Assembly (NCBI GenBank): GCA_947501555.1
Contig: CANMWG010000002.1
Span: 134,224-198,223 of the forward strand
Reading direction: 5' to 3'
Source of the DNA: an uncultured Paracoccaceae bacterium
GTDB lineage: Bacteria > Pseudomonadota > Alphaproteobacteria > Rhodobacterales > Rhodobacteraceae
Length of the DNA: 64,000 nucleotides
Shown: piece after piece, positions 1-8,192 of the stretch
Layout: the number at the start of each line of letters is the position of its first letter
Position numbering within the stretch: position 1 is the stretch's first letter
Position numbers and translations under genes: made by a program
Notes under the pieces: generated by a model
Told to the model about the DNA's origin: nothing
Seen by the model: only the letters and a program-made list of their open reading frames with translations
Database searches by the model: none

Positions 1-21
1 TGACGGTGCACTAGCGAAACA

Positions 22-50
22 GTCGTGAGCGATCGACGAACGCTCACGAC
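22..50 (-). terminator. Hairpin downstream of sat-cysC
   Basis: A perfect 10-bp inverted repeat (GTCGTGAGCG at 22-31, CGCTCACGAC at 41-50, 9-nt loop) lies 10 bases past the sat-cysC stop codon. Only a weak T-rich tail follows on the minus strand, so it may be an intrinsic terminator or a 3'-end stabiliser. Confidence 0.55.
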
Positions 51-59
51 CCAAACGGT

Positions 60-1769
60 TTAGCCTTTAATCAACCCCATGCTTTCAAGCTTCAAAATGA
101 CTTGATGCGCGCAGTTGTCGATCGGCACGTTTTCGGTTTCCAAACGCAATTCCGGATGTTCGGGCACATCATACGGGTCGGAAATACCCGTGAATTCCTT
201 GATCTTCCCTGCGCGGGCTAGCTTATAAAGCCCTTTGCGGTCACGCCGTTCGCATTCCTCAATTGAGGTCGCGACATGCACCTCTAAGAACGCGCCAAAC
301 TGTTCCACATCCTCGCGCACGGCACGGCGGGTGGTGGCATAGGGCGCAATCGGAGCACAGATCGCGATGCCGCCATTTTTGGTGATCTCGGACGCCACAT
401 AGCCGATCCGGCGAATGTTCAGATCGCGGTGCTCTTTGCTAAATCCCAGCTCGGACGACAGGTTTTTGCGGACAATATCCCCATCCAGCAGCGTCACGGG
501 ACGGCCACCCATTTCCATCAGTTTAACCATCAACGCATTGGCGATGGTCGATTTTCCCGACCCGGAAAACCCGGTGAAAAACACGGTAAACCCTTGACTG
601 GCCCGTGGGGGGCGCGTCTTGCGCAGTTCTTCCACCACGGCAGGAAACGAGAACCACTCTGGGATCTCCAATCCTTCAGCCAAACGGCGGCGCAGTTCCG
701 TTCCCGAGATATTCAGGATGGTCACGTCATCTTTGTCCGCGATTTCATCCGCCGGTTCGTATTGGGCGCGGTCCTGCACATAAACCATGTGCTTAAAATC
801 GACCATTTCGATGCCCATCTCTTCTTGATGTTCACGAAACAATTCCTGCGCATCGTAAGGGCCGTAGAAATCCTCACCGGCAGAGTTTTTGCCCGGTCCT
901 GCATGGTCTCGCCCAACGATGAAATGTGTACACCCGTGGTTTTTGCGGATAAGCCCATGCCAAACGGCCTCACGCGGGCCCGCCATGCGCATGGCCAGGT
1001 TCAGCAATGACATGGTTGTGGTGGACGTTGGATATTGGTCCAGCACGGCCTCATAACAACGCACGCGGGTGAAATGATCAATATCGCCAGGTTTTGTCAG
1101 CCCAACAACCGGGTGGATCAACAGGTTGGCTTGGGCCTCTTTCGCAGCGCGGAACGTCAGTTCCTGATGGGCGCGGTGCAAAGGATTACGGGTTTGGAAG
1201 GCGACAACCTTGCGCCAACCAAGTTTGCGGAAATAGGCGCGTAGTTCGTTCGGCGTGTCGCGACGCGCCCGGAAATCATAGTGTACGGGTTGCTGAATAC
1301 CGGTGATGGGACCACCCAGATAGACTTCACCGGCCGTATTGTGCAGGTAGTTCACGGCCGGATGGGCCATGTCGTCGGCGCCAAAGACCTTTGCCGCCTC
1401 ATGCGATTTGTTCGGCGTCCATTTGTCGGTGACGGTCATCGTCGCCAAAATCACACCCTCTTGGTCGCGCAGGGCAATATCCTGACCCAGCGCCACCGTA
1501 TCCGCGAAATCAGCCGTAACATCCAATGTGATGGGCATCGGCCAGAGTGTGCCGTCCGTCAGGCGCATTGTGTCGACAACGCTGTCATAGTCAGCTTCGG
1601 ACAAGAAACCCTTCAACGGGTTGAAGCCGCCGTTCATCAGAAGCTCAAGATCGCAGCTTTGGCGCGGAGACAGATCGTGACTGATCAGATCAGCTGCATC
1701 TAACTTCATTTTTTGCGCGCTCTCGTAAGAGACGTAGAGTTCGGGGATCGGAGCGAGGTCAAGTACCAT
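60..1769 (-). CDS. sat-cysC: Bifunctional sulfate adenylyltransferase / adenylylsulfate kinase
   Basis: This 569-residue fusion enzyme activates sulfate in two steps: ATP sulfurylase makes APS and APS kinase phosphorylates it to PAPS, in the cytoplasm. The N-terminal half carries the ATP sulfurylase signatures QTRNPLHRAHQ (about 192-202) and GRDHAGPG (about 286-293). The C-terminal kinase domain starts near residue 393 with a P-loop GFSGSGKS (400-407) and the LDGDIVRKNL segment that precedes an NIRR motif, so it looks catalytically intact, unlike the regulatory kinase-like domain of fungal ATP sulfurylases. The start at 1769 has a weak AGG Shine-Dalgarno. It stands alone, with no other cys genes in the window. 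Confidence 0.96.
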   Translation of the reverse strand: MVLDLAPIPELYVSYESAQKMKLDAADLISHDLSPRQSCDLELLMNGGFNPLKGFLSEADYDSVVDTMRLTDGTLWPMPITLDVTADFADTVALGQDIALRDQEGVILATMTVTDKWTPNKSHEAAKVFGADDMAHPAVNYLHNTAGEVYLGGPITGIQQPVHYDFRARRDTPNELRAYFRKLGWRKVVAFQTRNPLHRAHQELTFRAAKEAQANLLIHPVVGLTKPGDIDHFTRVRCYEAVLDQYPTSTTTMSLLNLAMRMAGPREAVWHGLIRKNHGCTHFIVGRDHAGPGKNSAGEDFYGPYDAQELFREHQEEMGIEMVDFKHMVYVQDRAQYEPADEIADKDDVTILNISGTELRRRLAEGLEIPEWFSFPAVVEELRKTRPPRASQGFTVFFTGFSGSGKSTIANALMVKLMEMGGRPVTLLDGDIVRKNLSSELGFSKEHRDLNIRRIGYVASEITKNGGIAICAPIAPYATTRRAVREDVEQFGAFLEVHVATSIEECERRDRKGLYKLARAGKIKEFTGISDPYDVPEHPELRLETENVPIDNCAHQVILKLESMGLIKG

Positions 1770-1863
1770 AAGCTAGCCTAACGATATCTAATTCAATTTG
1801 CGGTGGCATAGCCCCCTGCAAGGGGCAATGTCTAGCGAACAGAGGCAAAAAGGACGGCTATTC

Positions 1864-1876
1864 GGCGTTACGCCGC
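1864..1876. other. Short GC-rich hairpin between sat-cysC and the RES gene
   Basis: CGGCG-TTA-CGCCG lies just beyond the RES gene stop in the 139-bp spacer that also holds the sat-cysC promoter. It is probably a weak terminator for the RES gene. A second small hairpin (GCCCC ctgcaa GGGGC) occurs near 1810-1826. Confidence 0.3.
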
Positions 1877-1908
1877 ATCCGCAGAATATGAACCCTCAGA
1901 TAAATCCT

Positions 1909-2439
1909 TCAGACGGACCCGGCCCCATTTGCCACCCAAAACGCCACCGGTCCGTCCTGCCGTAATTGTCCAGCATCCGGTTTATTCCATGAAAACAAGA
2001 CCACATGCCACCGTGACGGTTCACGACGCGACGCATAGATCATCCCATTTGCCCCCGATTGGCGGACCGCATCTGAGGCGCGCCAACTTGTGGCTGGCTG
2101 CCCTTTAGCCCGCTCATCGGCCCAAGGCACGCTTGCCCATAGCGGATCAACCCCTAAAGCGTCACAAACCGCGGGATCGCGCAGATCCGCCAACCGGGCA
2201 TTGGTCAACCGTAAGGGGATGATCACGCGGTCAGCGTCATCAGGCTTGAGGTAGATATCAATGGCAACGGCGGCTGTTTCTGGTGAAGGCGAGGCGTAAA
2301 GCGCAGGCTGCCCATCGTGGTGAAACCGTCCTTCGGGATGGATGACCCCGTCCAAAACACTGTGCGCATATTCTGCAAAGACGATACGGTAAAAGGTGCC
2401 GGATATGTTGCGCATGTGAGCCGTGATCCGCGTTGCCAT
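1909..2439 (-). CDS. RES-domain protein, divergent
   Basis: This is a 176-residue RES-family protein; typical members are NAD+ phosphorylase/ADP-ribosyltransferase-like toxins paired with an Xre/ParS antitoxin. The RES signature is visible as GRFHHDGQPALY followed by a Ser/Pro segment, and later WR-SDAVRQSG and LFSWN. The Trp-Asn of the usual GRWN is Phe-His, and the Glu expected 11 residues after the conserved Tyr is Ala. I chose the Met at 2439 because a longer reading frame up to 2697 would run antisense through the lipoprotein gene; the Met at 2415 is also possible. No antitoxin gene precedes it. Activity is doubtful. Confidence 0.7.
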   Translation of the reverse strand: MATRITAHMRNISGTFYRIVFAEYAHSVLDGVIHPEGRFHHDGQPALYASPSPETAAVAIDIYLKPDDADRVIIPLRLTNARLADLRDPAVCDALGVDPLWASVPWADERAKGQPATSWRASDAVRQSGANGMIYASRREPSRWHVVLFSWNKPDAGQLRQDGPVAFWVANGAGSV

Positions 2440-2508
2440 CTGAGTAAGGCTGCAGTTTAATACAACCCCAAAGACATCTAAGCTGTCACGACAAGAAAGA
2501 CCACGGTA

Positions 2509-2886
2509 ATGAAAACGCCTGCTTTGATATGCGCCATCATGCTTTCGGGTTGCGCAGGGATTTATGGCGCTGCGATTGATGAAGCTTTCCGGCAATCGCA
2601 GGTCGAAGCATTCCCAGATCCGGCGGACCGCCAGGGGATTGATCGTGTCTTCAAGTTCAATCCAGATAATGACGCGCCAACAATTTTGGTCATTCATATC
2701 AAGGATCAGGTCAGCAACGCTGAGGTGTTACGCAGGGTCATGGGCTATTGCGCCCGGCTGGATGCGCCGGGGCTGACCGGTGGTGCGACGATCCGCGAAG
2801 TCCGTGACACAAACGCAGTGATTACACTGGATGACGGGACTAAAACGGCTGGTTTTGATGCCTTATACGAATGCACCCAAAGCTAG
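2509..2886 (+). CDS. Small predicted lipoprotein
   Basis: This 125-residue protein starts with a short signal peptide ending in a lipobox, LSGC (Cys at about residue 15), so it should be lipidated and held in the periplasmic membrane leaflet. The mature part (about 110 residues) is soluble, with an Asp/Asn-rich stretch near 48-60 and two further Cys (near 81 and 122) that could pair. It is divergent from the RES gene and converges on trxB, ending 6 bases from the trxB stop. I do not recognise the family. Confidence 0.7.
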   Translation: MKTPALICAIMLSGCAGIYGAAIDEAFRQSQVEAFPDPADRQGIDRVFKFNPDNDAPTILVIHIKDQVSNAEVLRRVMGYCARLDAPGLTGGATIREVRDTNAVITLDDGTKTAGFDALYECTQS

Positions 2887-2892
2887 GACGGC

Positions 2893-3837
2893 TTAGTCGT
2901 CCTGCTCGGCCAAGAACTTCTCGGCATCCAGTGCAGCCATGCAGCCCATACCTGCGCTCGTCACGGCCTGGCGGTACACATGATCCGTCAAATCACCCGC
3001 CGCAAAGACCCCCGGAATAGCCGTACGCGTCGTACCCGGCTCAACGGTAACATAGCCGCCGCTGTGCGTTTCCAGCTGCTCTTTGACCAACTCTGACGAC
3101 GGCGCATGGCCGATTGCGATGAAGACACCCTTGGCGGCAATCTCGGTGATTTCGCCGGTCTTAGTGTGTTTCACGCGCACGCCTTCAACGCCAAGCGGGT
3201 TTTCGGTGCCAAAGACCTCATCCACCTCATGAAACCAAAGGGTTTCGATCTTGGGATGTTTCAGTAAACGGTTCTGCAGGATCTTCTCGGCGCGCAACTC
3301 ATCCCGGCGGTGGACCAGTGTGACCTTGGAGGCAAAGTTGGTGAGAAACAGCGCCTCTTCCACAGCGGTGTTCCCGCCGCCGACAACAACGATTTCCTGC
3401 CCCCGGTAAAAGAAGCCATCGCAAGTCGCACAAGCGCTCACGCCAAAACCTTTGAATTTCTCTTCGGTCGGCAGGCCGAGCCATTTCGCACGAGCACCGG
3501 TGCATAAGATTACGGCGTCAGCCGTGTAAACTGTGCCGCTATCCGACTGAGCCGTGAAAGGCCGGTTCTGCAAGTCGAGCGAAGTAATGATATCGCCGAC
3601 GATGTCACAACCCATCGCACGGGCGTGGGCCTCCATCCGGATCATCAGATCGGGGCCCTGGACTTCGGTATCACCCGGCCAGTTTTCGACCTCGGTTGTG
3701 GTGGTCAGCTGGCCGCCGGGTTCTAGCCCCTGAACCAACACGGGCTCCAACATCGCGCGGGCCGCATAGACCCCGGCGGTGTAGCCCGCGGGGCCAGAGC
3801 CGATGATCAGAACTTTGGTGTGACGGGTCTTGGACAT
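2893..3837 (-). CDS. trxB: Thioredoxin-disulfide reductase
   Basis: This 314-residue flavoenzyme passes electrons from NADPH through FAD to thioredoxin. It shows the FAD-binding GSGPAGYTAG near residue 13, the redox motif CATC (Cys136/Cys139), and the NADPH-binding VVGGGNTAVEEA just after it. The C-terminus has the FAD motif FAAGDLTD. The start at 3837 has an AAAGAGG ribosome site 6 bases upstream; a longer frame to 3900 lacks one. It is divergent from an Lrp-type regulator, a neighbourhood also seen in other proteobacteria. Confidence 0.96.
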   Translation of the reverse strand: MSKTRHTKVLIIGSGPAGYTAGVYAARAMLEPVLVQGLEPGGQLTTTTEVENWPGDTEVQGPDLMIRMEAHARAMGCDIVGDIITSLDLQNRPFTAQSDSGTVYTADAVILCTGARAKWLGLPTEEKFKGFGVSACATCDGFFYRGQEIVVVGGGNTAVEEALFLTNFASKVTLVHRRDELRAEKILQNRLLKHPKIETLWFHEVDEVFGTENPLGVEGVRVKHTKTGEITEIAAKGVFIAIGHAPSSELVKEQLETHSGGYVTVEPGTTRTAIPGVFAAGDLTDHVYRQAVTSAGMGCMAALDAEKFLAEQDD

Positions 3838-4003
3838 AGCAGCCTCTTTACATGGATCACGGTCCGATATAGCCGCGCCGGGCTGATGATAAAAGAGCAT
3901 CCGACCCCAAAAGGTTCACGTTCTTTTGTTACCGAGTAGCGAAATAATATTGCGTAAAATCAGAACTGAGCGTACCATTTGCCAATACTCCAAGGGAACA
4001 TAA

Positions 4004-4504
4004 ATGCCAGGCACTAAACTAGACGATATCGACCGAATGATTCTTGCTGAACTTCAGGCGGACGGACGGATGACCAATGTTGAATTGGCCAAACGGGTCG
4101 GTATCTCAGCCCCACCTTGCCTGCGGCGGGTGCGGACTTTGGAAGAGCAGGGCTTTGTGCTGGGCTACCATGCGGATGTGAATGCGCGCGAATTGGGCTT
4201 TGAAGTGCAGGTCTTTGCGATGGTCGGATTGGTGAGCCAGGCCGAAGTCGATTTGTCCGCATTTGAGACCCGGTGCCAAGGTTGGCCGCTGGTCCGCGAA
4301 TGCCACATGTTGAATGGCGAAGTGGATTTCATTCTGAAATGCGTGGCCCCTGATTTGCGCACGTTCCAACGGTTTCTGACCGAAGAATTGACCAGTGCAG
4401 AGAATGTCGCGTCGGTGAAAACTTCGCTGGTGATCCGGGGGGCGAAGGACGAACCGGGCGTGCCGTTTGACGTGCTGGAAGCCCGGTTGGCGCAGGAAGC
4501 TTGA
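4004..4504 (+). CDS. Lrp/AsnC family transcriptional regulator
   Basis: This 166-residue DNA-binding protein has an N-terminal winged helix (LDDIDRMILAELQADGR, then NVELAKRVGISAPPCLRRV as the recognition region) and a C-terminal RAM/AsnC ligand-binding domain. Proteins of this kind act as multimers that respond to amino acids. The start has an AAGGGA ribosome site. It is transcribed away from trxB across a 166-bp AT-rich spacer that probably holds both promoters. Whether it is true Lrp cannot be settled here. Confidence 0.92.
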   Translation: MPGTKLDDIDRMILAELQADGRMTNVELAKRVGISAPPCLRRVRTLEEQGFVLGYHADVNARELGFEVQVFAMVGLVSQAEVDLSAFETRCQGWPLVRECHMLNGEVDFILKCVAPDLRTFQRFLTEELTSAENVASVKTSLVIRGAKDEPGVPFDVLEARLAQEA

Positions 4505-4675
4505 CGCACCCGCAAATCAATCCCTAACGGCCTTATTTACAGCCATTTGCGGCGTAAATTCCGCGTACAGAACCTGTACAGATCGCGTATGTACACCGGT
4601 ACAAGATTGCCCCCTTAACCCAGCGCGCGGTATGATCGTGAACCTGCCGTTAACCTTTGCACGGATGAGGCCGAT

Positions 4676-5179
4676 ATGACGGATTTGACCTACCAACCGC
4701 TTAGCCCCGAGGACGCCGCCGCATGGCGCAAGCTGCGGATTGAAGGCGCGCGTGACTTTCCGTTGGGCTTTCTGATCTCGGAGGAGGACGCCAAAGCCGC
4801 GTCGGTCGCGCATTGTCGCGACATCATCGCACGCGGCGCGCTGCGGGGGGTTTATGACGGGGGGACTTTGGTCGGGTTCTGTGGCTATCGTCCGCAAACG
4901 CTCGCGCGGACCCGGCACCGGGCAGAGATTGGCCCGTTTTATGTTACACAGCCGTATCACGGTAGCGGTGCGGCCAGTATCATGATGCAAGGTGTTATCG
5001 CTGAGGCCGCCGCAAACGGCGTCAGCCGGTTGGAGCTGTATGTAGACACGGCCAACGCCCGCGCCATCGCCTTTTACGAACGCCTAAGGTTCGTGCGTGT
5101 CGCCATGATCACCGACGGCGTGCGGATCGACGGCCAGTCACGCGACGACTATTTGTATCATCTGGATATTGCGTCGTAG
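4676..5179 (+). CDS. GNAT family N-acetyltransferase
   Basis: This 167-residue acyl-CoA-dependent transferase shows the GNAT core: beta-4 ending in GPFYV, then the pyrophosphate-binding loop QPYHGSGAAS (motif A), and the motif B segment with LYVDTANARAIAFYERLRF. The acceptor substrate cannot be told from sequence. The 171-bp upstream spacer has no obvious operator, and the gene stands alone downstream of the Lrp-type regulator. Confidence 0.88.
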   Translation: MTDLTYQPLSPEDAAAWRKLRIEGARDFPLGFLISEEDAKAASVAHCRDIIARGALRGVYDGGTLVGFCGYRPQTLARTRHRAEIGPFYVTQPYHGSGAASIMMQGVIAEAAANGVSRLELYVDTANARAIAFYERLRFVRVAMITDGVRIDGQSRDDYLYHLDIAS

Positions 5180-5540
5180 AGGACACCCGCTTTCACGAAC
5201 GACCTGCCTTGCACATGTGGAGCTTCGCAGGAGGGTTAATCCGATACATCTGGTTGTCTGAGGTTTATTTAAATGGCGACCTCAAGCGCATCTGACCCAA
5301 TGTGGACGTTTGATTTGGCGCCTGCCATTGTCGCCAGTGCGGGACTGGGTAGTCGTTCGTCGGTTCGCCCTCAATGTTTGCCTTTGCAGTTGGTGGCCAT
5401 CGAGGGACAGCCACCAATACGGAATGATCCATGAGCATAACACATACGGTTTCTCGCTTCGAAACTTCGAATGATCTTCAATGTTGCCGGACGTATGGTG
5501 CAGCTCCTCCTCGTGCGTATATCGAATATTCCACTTTTCC
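5180..5540. other. 361-bp stretch without a recognisable gene
   Basis: The region between the acetyltransferase and the GST gene has stop codons in most frames. The short frames it does contain show no conserved domain and no ribosome site. It may be degenerate coding sequence, but I could not match it to a family. Confidence 0.4.
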
Positions 5541-6143
5541 TTAGGAACGTGGCATATTGGTAAAGCCATCTAAGCCTTGAACCGCCATTAGCCACGCGTT
5601 GATGTTCGGATAAGGACCAAGGTCCAAGTGGCCTTCATTTGCGACGGCCATGTAGGAATAACACGCCACATCCGCCAACGTTGCGCGATCACCAACCAGC
5701 CAAGTGCGGTTATTCAGATGCTCTTCCATCAGTTTGAAGAGCTTTGCACTAATAGCCTCAACAGAATCGTAATCACCTGGCATCTTAAACAGTTTTATCA
5801 AGCGGGCCATATTCGGGCCGCGAAACATCACACCCGCTGCAATGGCGAACCATTCATCCACCTGTGCACGTTCTGCCGGATCACTTGGCATCCAGCCCTG
5901 ACCTGCGGCATGTGTCCGTTCCATGTATTGGATGATTGCGATCGAGTCGCGGACCGTTGTATCCCCATCAACCATTGTGGGGACTTGCCCGAGAGGATTT
6001 ATCGCCAGGTAGGCAGCACCTTGGCGCTGCCCCTCCATATCCATGACGGATATTATTTCCGTTTTAACCCCCATCACAGATGCGGCAAGCCGCACGCGAT
6101 GGCAATGGCCCGATTTAGGAACATCATAAAGTTGTATTGGCAT
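5541..6143 (-). CDS. Glutathione S-transferase family protein
   Basis: This 200-residue protein has a thioredoxin-like N-terminal domain (IQLYDVPKSGHCHRVRL, then NPLGQVPTMVDGDTTVRDSIAI, which includes the cis-Pro and the gamma-glutamyl-binding Asp-Ser) and an all-helical C-terminal domain with the N-capping segment WLVGDRATLADVA. It probably conjugates or reduces small electrophiles with glutathione in the cytoplasm. It lies 60 bp downstream of the alpha/beta hydrolase gene on the same strand, so the two are likely co-transcribed and controlled by the divergent CGNR regulator. Confidence 0.9.
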   Translation of the reverse strand: MPIQLYDVPKSGHCHRVRLAASVMGVKTEIISVMDMEGQRQGAAYLAINPLGQVPTMVDGDTTVRDSIAIIQYMERTHAAGQGWMPSDPAERAQVDEWFAIAAGVMFRGPNMARLIKLFKMPGDYDSVEAISAKLFKLMEEHLNNRTWLVGDRATLADVACYSYMAVANEGHLDLGPYPNINAWLMAVQGLDGFTNMPRS

Positions 6144-6203
6144 GTGTTTTCGTCCTTATGCATTAAAGTCGGGTGTGTCGACGCACACCCGAAATCTGTG
6201 ATG

Positions 6204-7136
6204 TTAATTGATATCGCGAGCTGACAAGAACGAACGAATTTTGTCTGCAATCAATGCGCCATCTTCTTCCAGAGCAAAGTGCCCCGTATCAAGAATGTTG
6301 TAGTCCACATCATCAAGATCACGCTTGAGCCCCTCTGCGCCGGGCACTGGGAAAAAGGCATCATTTTCGGCCCATACAACAAGCACAGGTGGTTGGTATT
6401 CTTTGAGGTAATCCTGCCATTCCGGATACTTTGCCACGTTGTTGCGGTAATCGTAAAACAGGCCAAGTTGAATGTCATGCTGACCGTCGCGATTGATCAA
6501 CTCATGATCCAATAACCAATTGTCGGGTAAGATTGCCTCTGGATTGCGGGTGCCGTGGGTGTATTGCCACTTGAGCCCTTCAAGGCTGAACACTTGTGCC
6601 GCAATCTGGGCCTCAATATCGGCATTACGACCGCCTTCCCAAAGCGCCATGATAGGGGCCCACGTTTCGGGGTTCAGGCCTTCTTCGTATAAATTTCCGT
6701 TCTGGACAATCAGCGCCTCAACTCGTTCCGGGTGTTCTGCGGCGATGCGCATACCAACGGGAGCGCCATAATCTTGAATGAACAGCGAATATTGTTCAAT
6801 TCCGCGCTGCTCAAGGAAGCCATCGATAGTGTCGGCAAAGTTGTCAAAGGAATACGTGTATTCCTCAGCAGACGGGAAATCACTCGCGCCGAAACCCGGG
6901 TAATCAGGGGCGATAAGATGATAAGCATCGCTCAGTTCAGCAATCAAATTGCGATATTGATGGGACGAACTTGGAAAGCCGTGCAGCAAAACCAAGGATG
7001 GGTTCGCGGGATCACCGGATTCGCGGAAGAAAATGCTTTGACCATCGACGTCTTCGTATCCGTATGTCGTTTCGGCGATCCCTGCTCCGGTGGTTGCGGT
7101 GAATGCTATGAGGGCGCTGGAAAGAAATTTACGCAT
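6204..7136 (-). CDS. Secreted alpha/beta hydrolase, haloalkane dehalogenase/epoxide hydrolase-like
   Basis: This 310-residue protein begins with a cleavable signal peptide (cut near AGIA-ET, residue 20). The fold is clear: oxyanion segment LLHGFPSSSHQYR, then a nucleophile elbow QDYGAPVG whose nucleophile is Asp122 rather than Ser. Asp at this place is typical of haloalkane dehalogenases, fluoroacetate dehalogenases and epoxide hydrolases. The acid is likely in WAENDAFFP (Asp259) and the base is His286 in DTGHFALEE. A cap domain lies between. It probably acts in the periplasm. It pairs with the GST gene and faces the CGNR regulator. The substrate is unknown. Confidence 0.85.
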   Translation of the reverse strand: MRKFLSSALIAFTATTGAGIAETTYGYEDVDGQSIFFRESGDPANPSLVLLHGFPSSSHQYRNLIAELSDAYHLIAPDYPGFGASDFPSAEEYTYSFDNFADTIDGFLEQRGIEQYSLFIQDYGAPVGMRIAAEHPERVEALIVQNGNLYEEGLNPETWAPIMALWEGGRNADIEAQIAAQVFSLEGLKWQYTHGTRNPEAILPDNWLLDHELINRDGQHDIQLGLFYDYRNNVAKYPEWQDYLKEYQPPVLVVWAENDAFFPVPGAEGLKRDLDDVDYNILDTGHFALEEDGALIADKIRSFLSARDIN

Positions 7137-7179
7137 GTTGGTGCTCCTAGGGTTCGGATCGGCGCAGCAAAAAGTAACC

Positions 7180-7206
7180 GCTATAATCCATTACAGGGGT
7201 TATAGC
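7180..7206. promoter_or_regulatory. Imperfect palindrome in the hydrolase/CGNR divergent promoter region
   Basis: GCTATAATCC (7180-7189) faces GGGTTATAGC (7197-7206), an inverted repeat with one mismatch and a 7-bp centre. It sits in the 114-bp spacer between two divergent genes and is a reasonable operator for the CGNR-type regulator. Confidence 0.45.
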
Positions 7207-7220
7207 TGCAGCATCTTGAG

Positions 7221-7249
7221 TAACCAGTCAAGAGTCGTTATACTGGTTA
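7221..7249. promoter_or_regulatory. Perfect 8-bp inverted repeat abutting the CGNR start codon
   Basis: TAACCAGT (7221-7228) and ACTGGTTA (7242-7249) are exact reverse complements separated by 13 bp, and the CGNR gene starts at 7251. The position suits autorepression or a leader hairpin. No good ribosome site is visible, because this element occupies its place. Confidence 0.5.
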
Positions 7250-7250
7250 A

Positions 7251-7826
7251 ATGACAAATAAACGCTTCCCCTTCCAATTCATCGGTAACGATCTCGTGCT
7301 TGATTTCGTCAACACTCGTATCTTTGCAGGAACGCAGGGGTACGATTTGATTGAAGAACCCAATCAGTTCGCGCACTGGCTGAAAGAAGTCGGAATACAG
7401 TCTCGGATTGATGATTGGTCTGCGACAGATTTCACGCGGCTTTTCAGTCTGCGTGATGCCATTCAGGCTATCTTACAAGCTGTGATCAATAGCAGTACCC
7501 CCGACGCTAGCGCACTCACTCTAATTAACAGCCATTTAGAACATCACGTCACGCGATCTAATCTGACATATGATGGTGGCAATTTTCAGATCAATGAAAA
7601 TCAAACAATCCTGAAACCAGAGGCTGTCATGTCATTTCTTGCAAATCAAACAGCCCTGCTACTGGCCTCAACAGATCAAGAGCGGATCAAAGTGTGCGAG
7701 GGGGCCAAATGTGTGCTGGTTTTCAAAGACACATCTAAAAGTGGTCGTCGAAAATGGTGCAGCATGGACGCTTGTGGCAATCGCACAAAGGCCGCGAAGT
7801 TCCGCGAAAGCAGCATGGGTGTATAA
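7251..7826 (+). CDS. CGNR zinc-finger (ABATE-domain) transcriptional regulator
   Basis: This 191-residue protein has an N-terminal ABATE-type region (FIGNDLVLDFVNT at the start) and a C-terminal CGNR zinc finger: CEGAKCVLVF, then GRRKWCSMDACGNRTKAAKF, which gives the four zinc-ligand Cys and the CGNR motif. The family is thought to bind DNA through the finger and sense small ligands through the N-terminal part. It is divergent from the hydrolase/GST pair, its likely target. Confidence 0.9.
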   Translation: MTNKRFPFQFIGNDLVLDFVNTRIFAGTQGYDLIEEPNQFAHWLKEVGIQSRIDDWSATDFTRLFSLRDAIQAILQAVINSSTPDASALTLINSHLEHHVTRSNLTYDGGNFQINENQTILKPEAVMSFLANQTALLLASTDQERIKVCEGAKCVLVFKDTSKSGRRKWCSMDACGNRTKAAKFRESSMGV

Positions 7827-8192
7827 TCTATCACATGAAGATTTGCGGGAAAATCCGAGAACCTGAGCATTGGAGGGGTCACAGACCATGACGCAATGTA
7901 CAGAGGTCTTCTCGAATTGACCTCAGGCGAATTGCGATAAAATTGGGCCCCTTGCCATAGCTAGCTCGCTAGCAAATTAACATGGATGCTGTTTTGTCAA
8001 AGCGGCCATTGGTCGTAGTCGCAGCATCAGTCACTATAGGTTCAAACCAGCTATCCGCTGCGAGGCGTTCGAATTTCAGCTTTCCCCGTCTGGCCAAATT
8101 TTGTGCTGTTGAAAGTCGCAATATCTGACCTTCAACAGCACATGGCCTTGATCCTGAATGCGCGAACAGGTGGATCAGGGCCGGTCGTTCCT
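7827..8192. other. 366-bp gap downstream of ccoP
   Basis: No gene is supported here. The stretch lies between two convergent genes (CGNR regulator and ccoP). Its only clear structure is the 12-bp inverted repeat at 8102-8142. The ccoGHIS maturation genes that often follow ccoP are absent. Confidence 0.5.
8102..8142. terminator. 12-bp perfect inverted repeat downstream of ccoP
   Basis: TGTGCTGTTGAA (8102-8113) and TTCAACAGCACA (8131-8142) pair perfectly around a 17-nt loop, about 50 bases past the ccoP stop. There is no strong T tract, so it may be a factor-independent terminator, an mRNA 3'-end hairpin, or a relic of a repeat. Confidence 0.4.

Noticed and set aside
429-1010. A 193-codon open frame on the plus strand inside sat-cysC
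   Set aside because: It lies fully antisense to a well-supported enzyme, shows no domain and has no ribosome site; long antisense frames are common at this base composition.
2440-2697. An 86-residue N-terminal extension of the RES protein
   Set aside because: It runs antisense through the lipoprotein gene, has no RES similarity and no ribosome site.
4517-4990. A 157-codon frame on the minus strand over the GNAT gene
   Set aside because: The plus-strand frame has clear acetyltransferase motifs; this one has none.
5282-5595. Two short minus-strand frames in the gap downstream of the GST gene
   Set aside because: They have no domain or ribosome site, and their compositions look unlike the neighbouring proteins.
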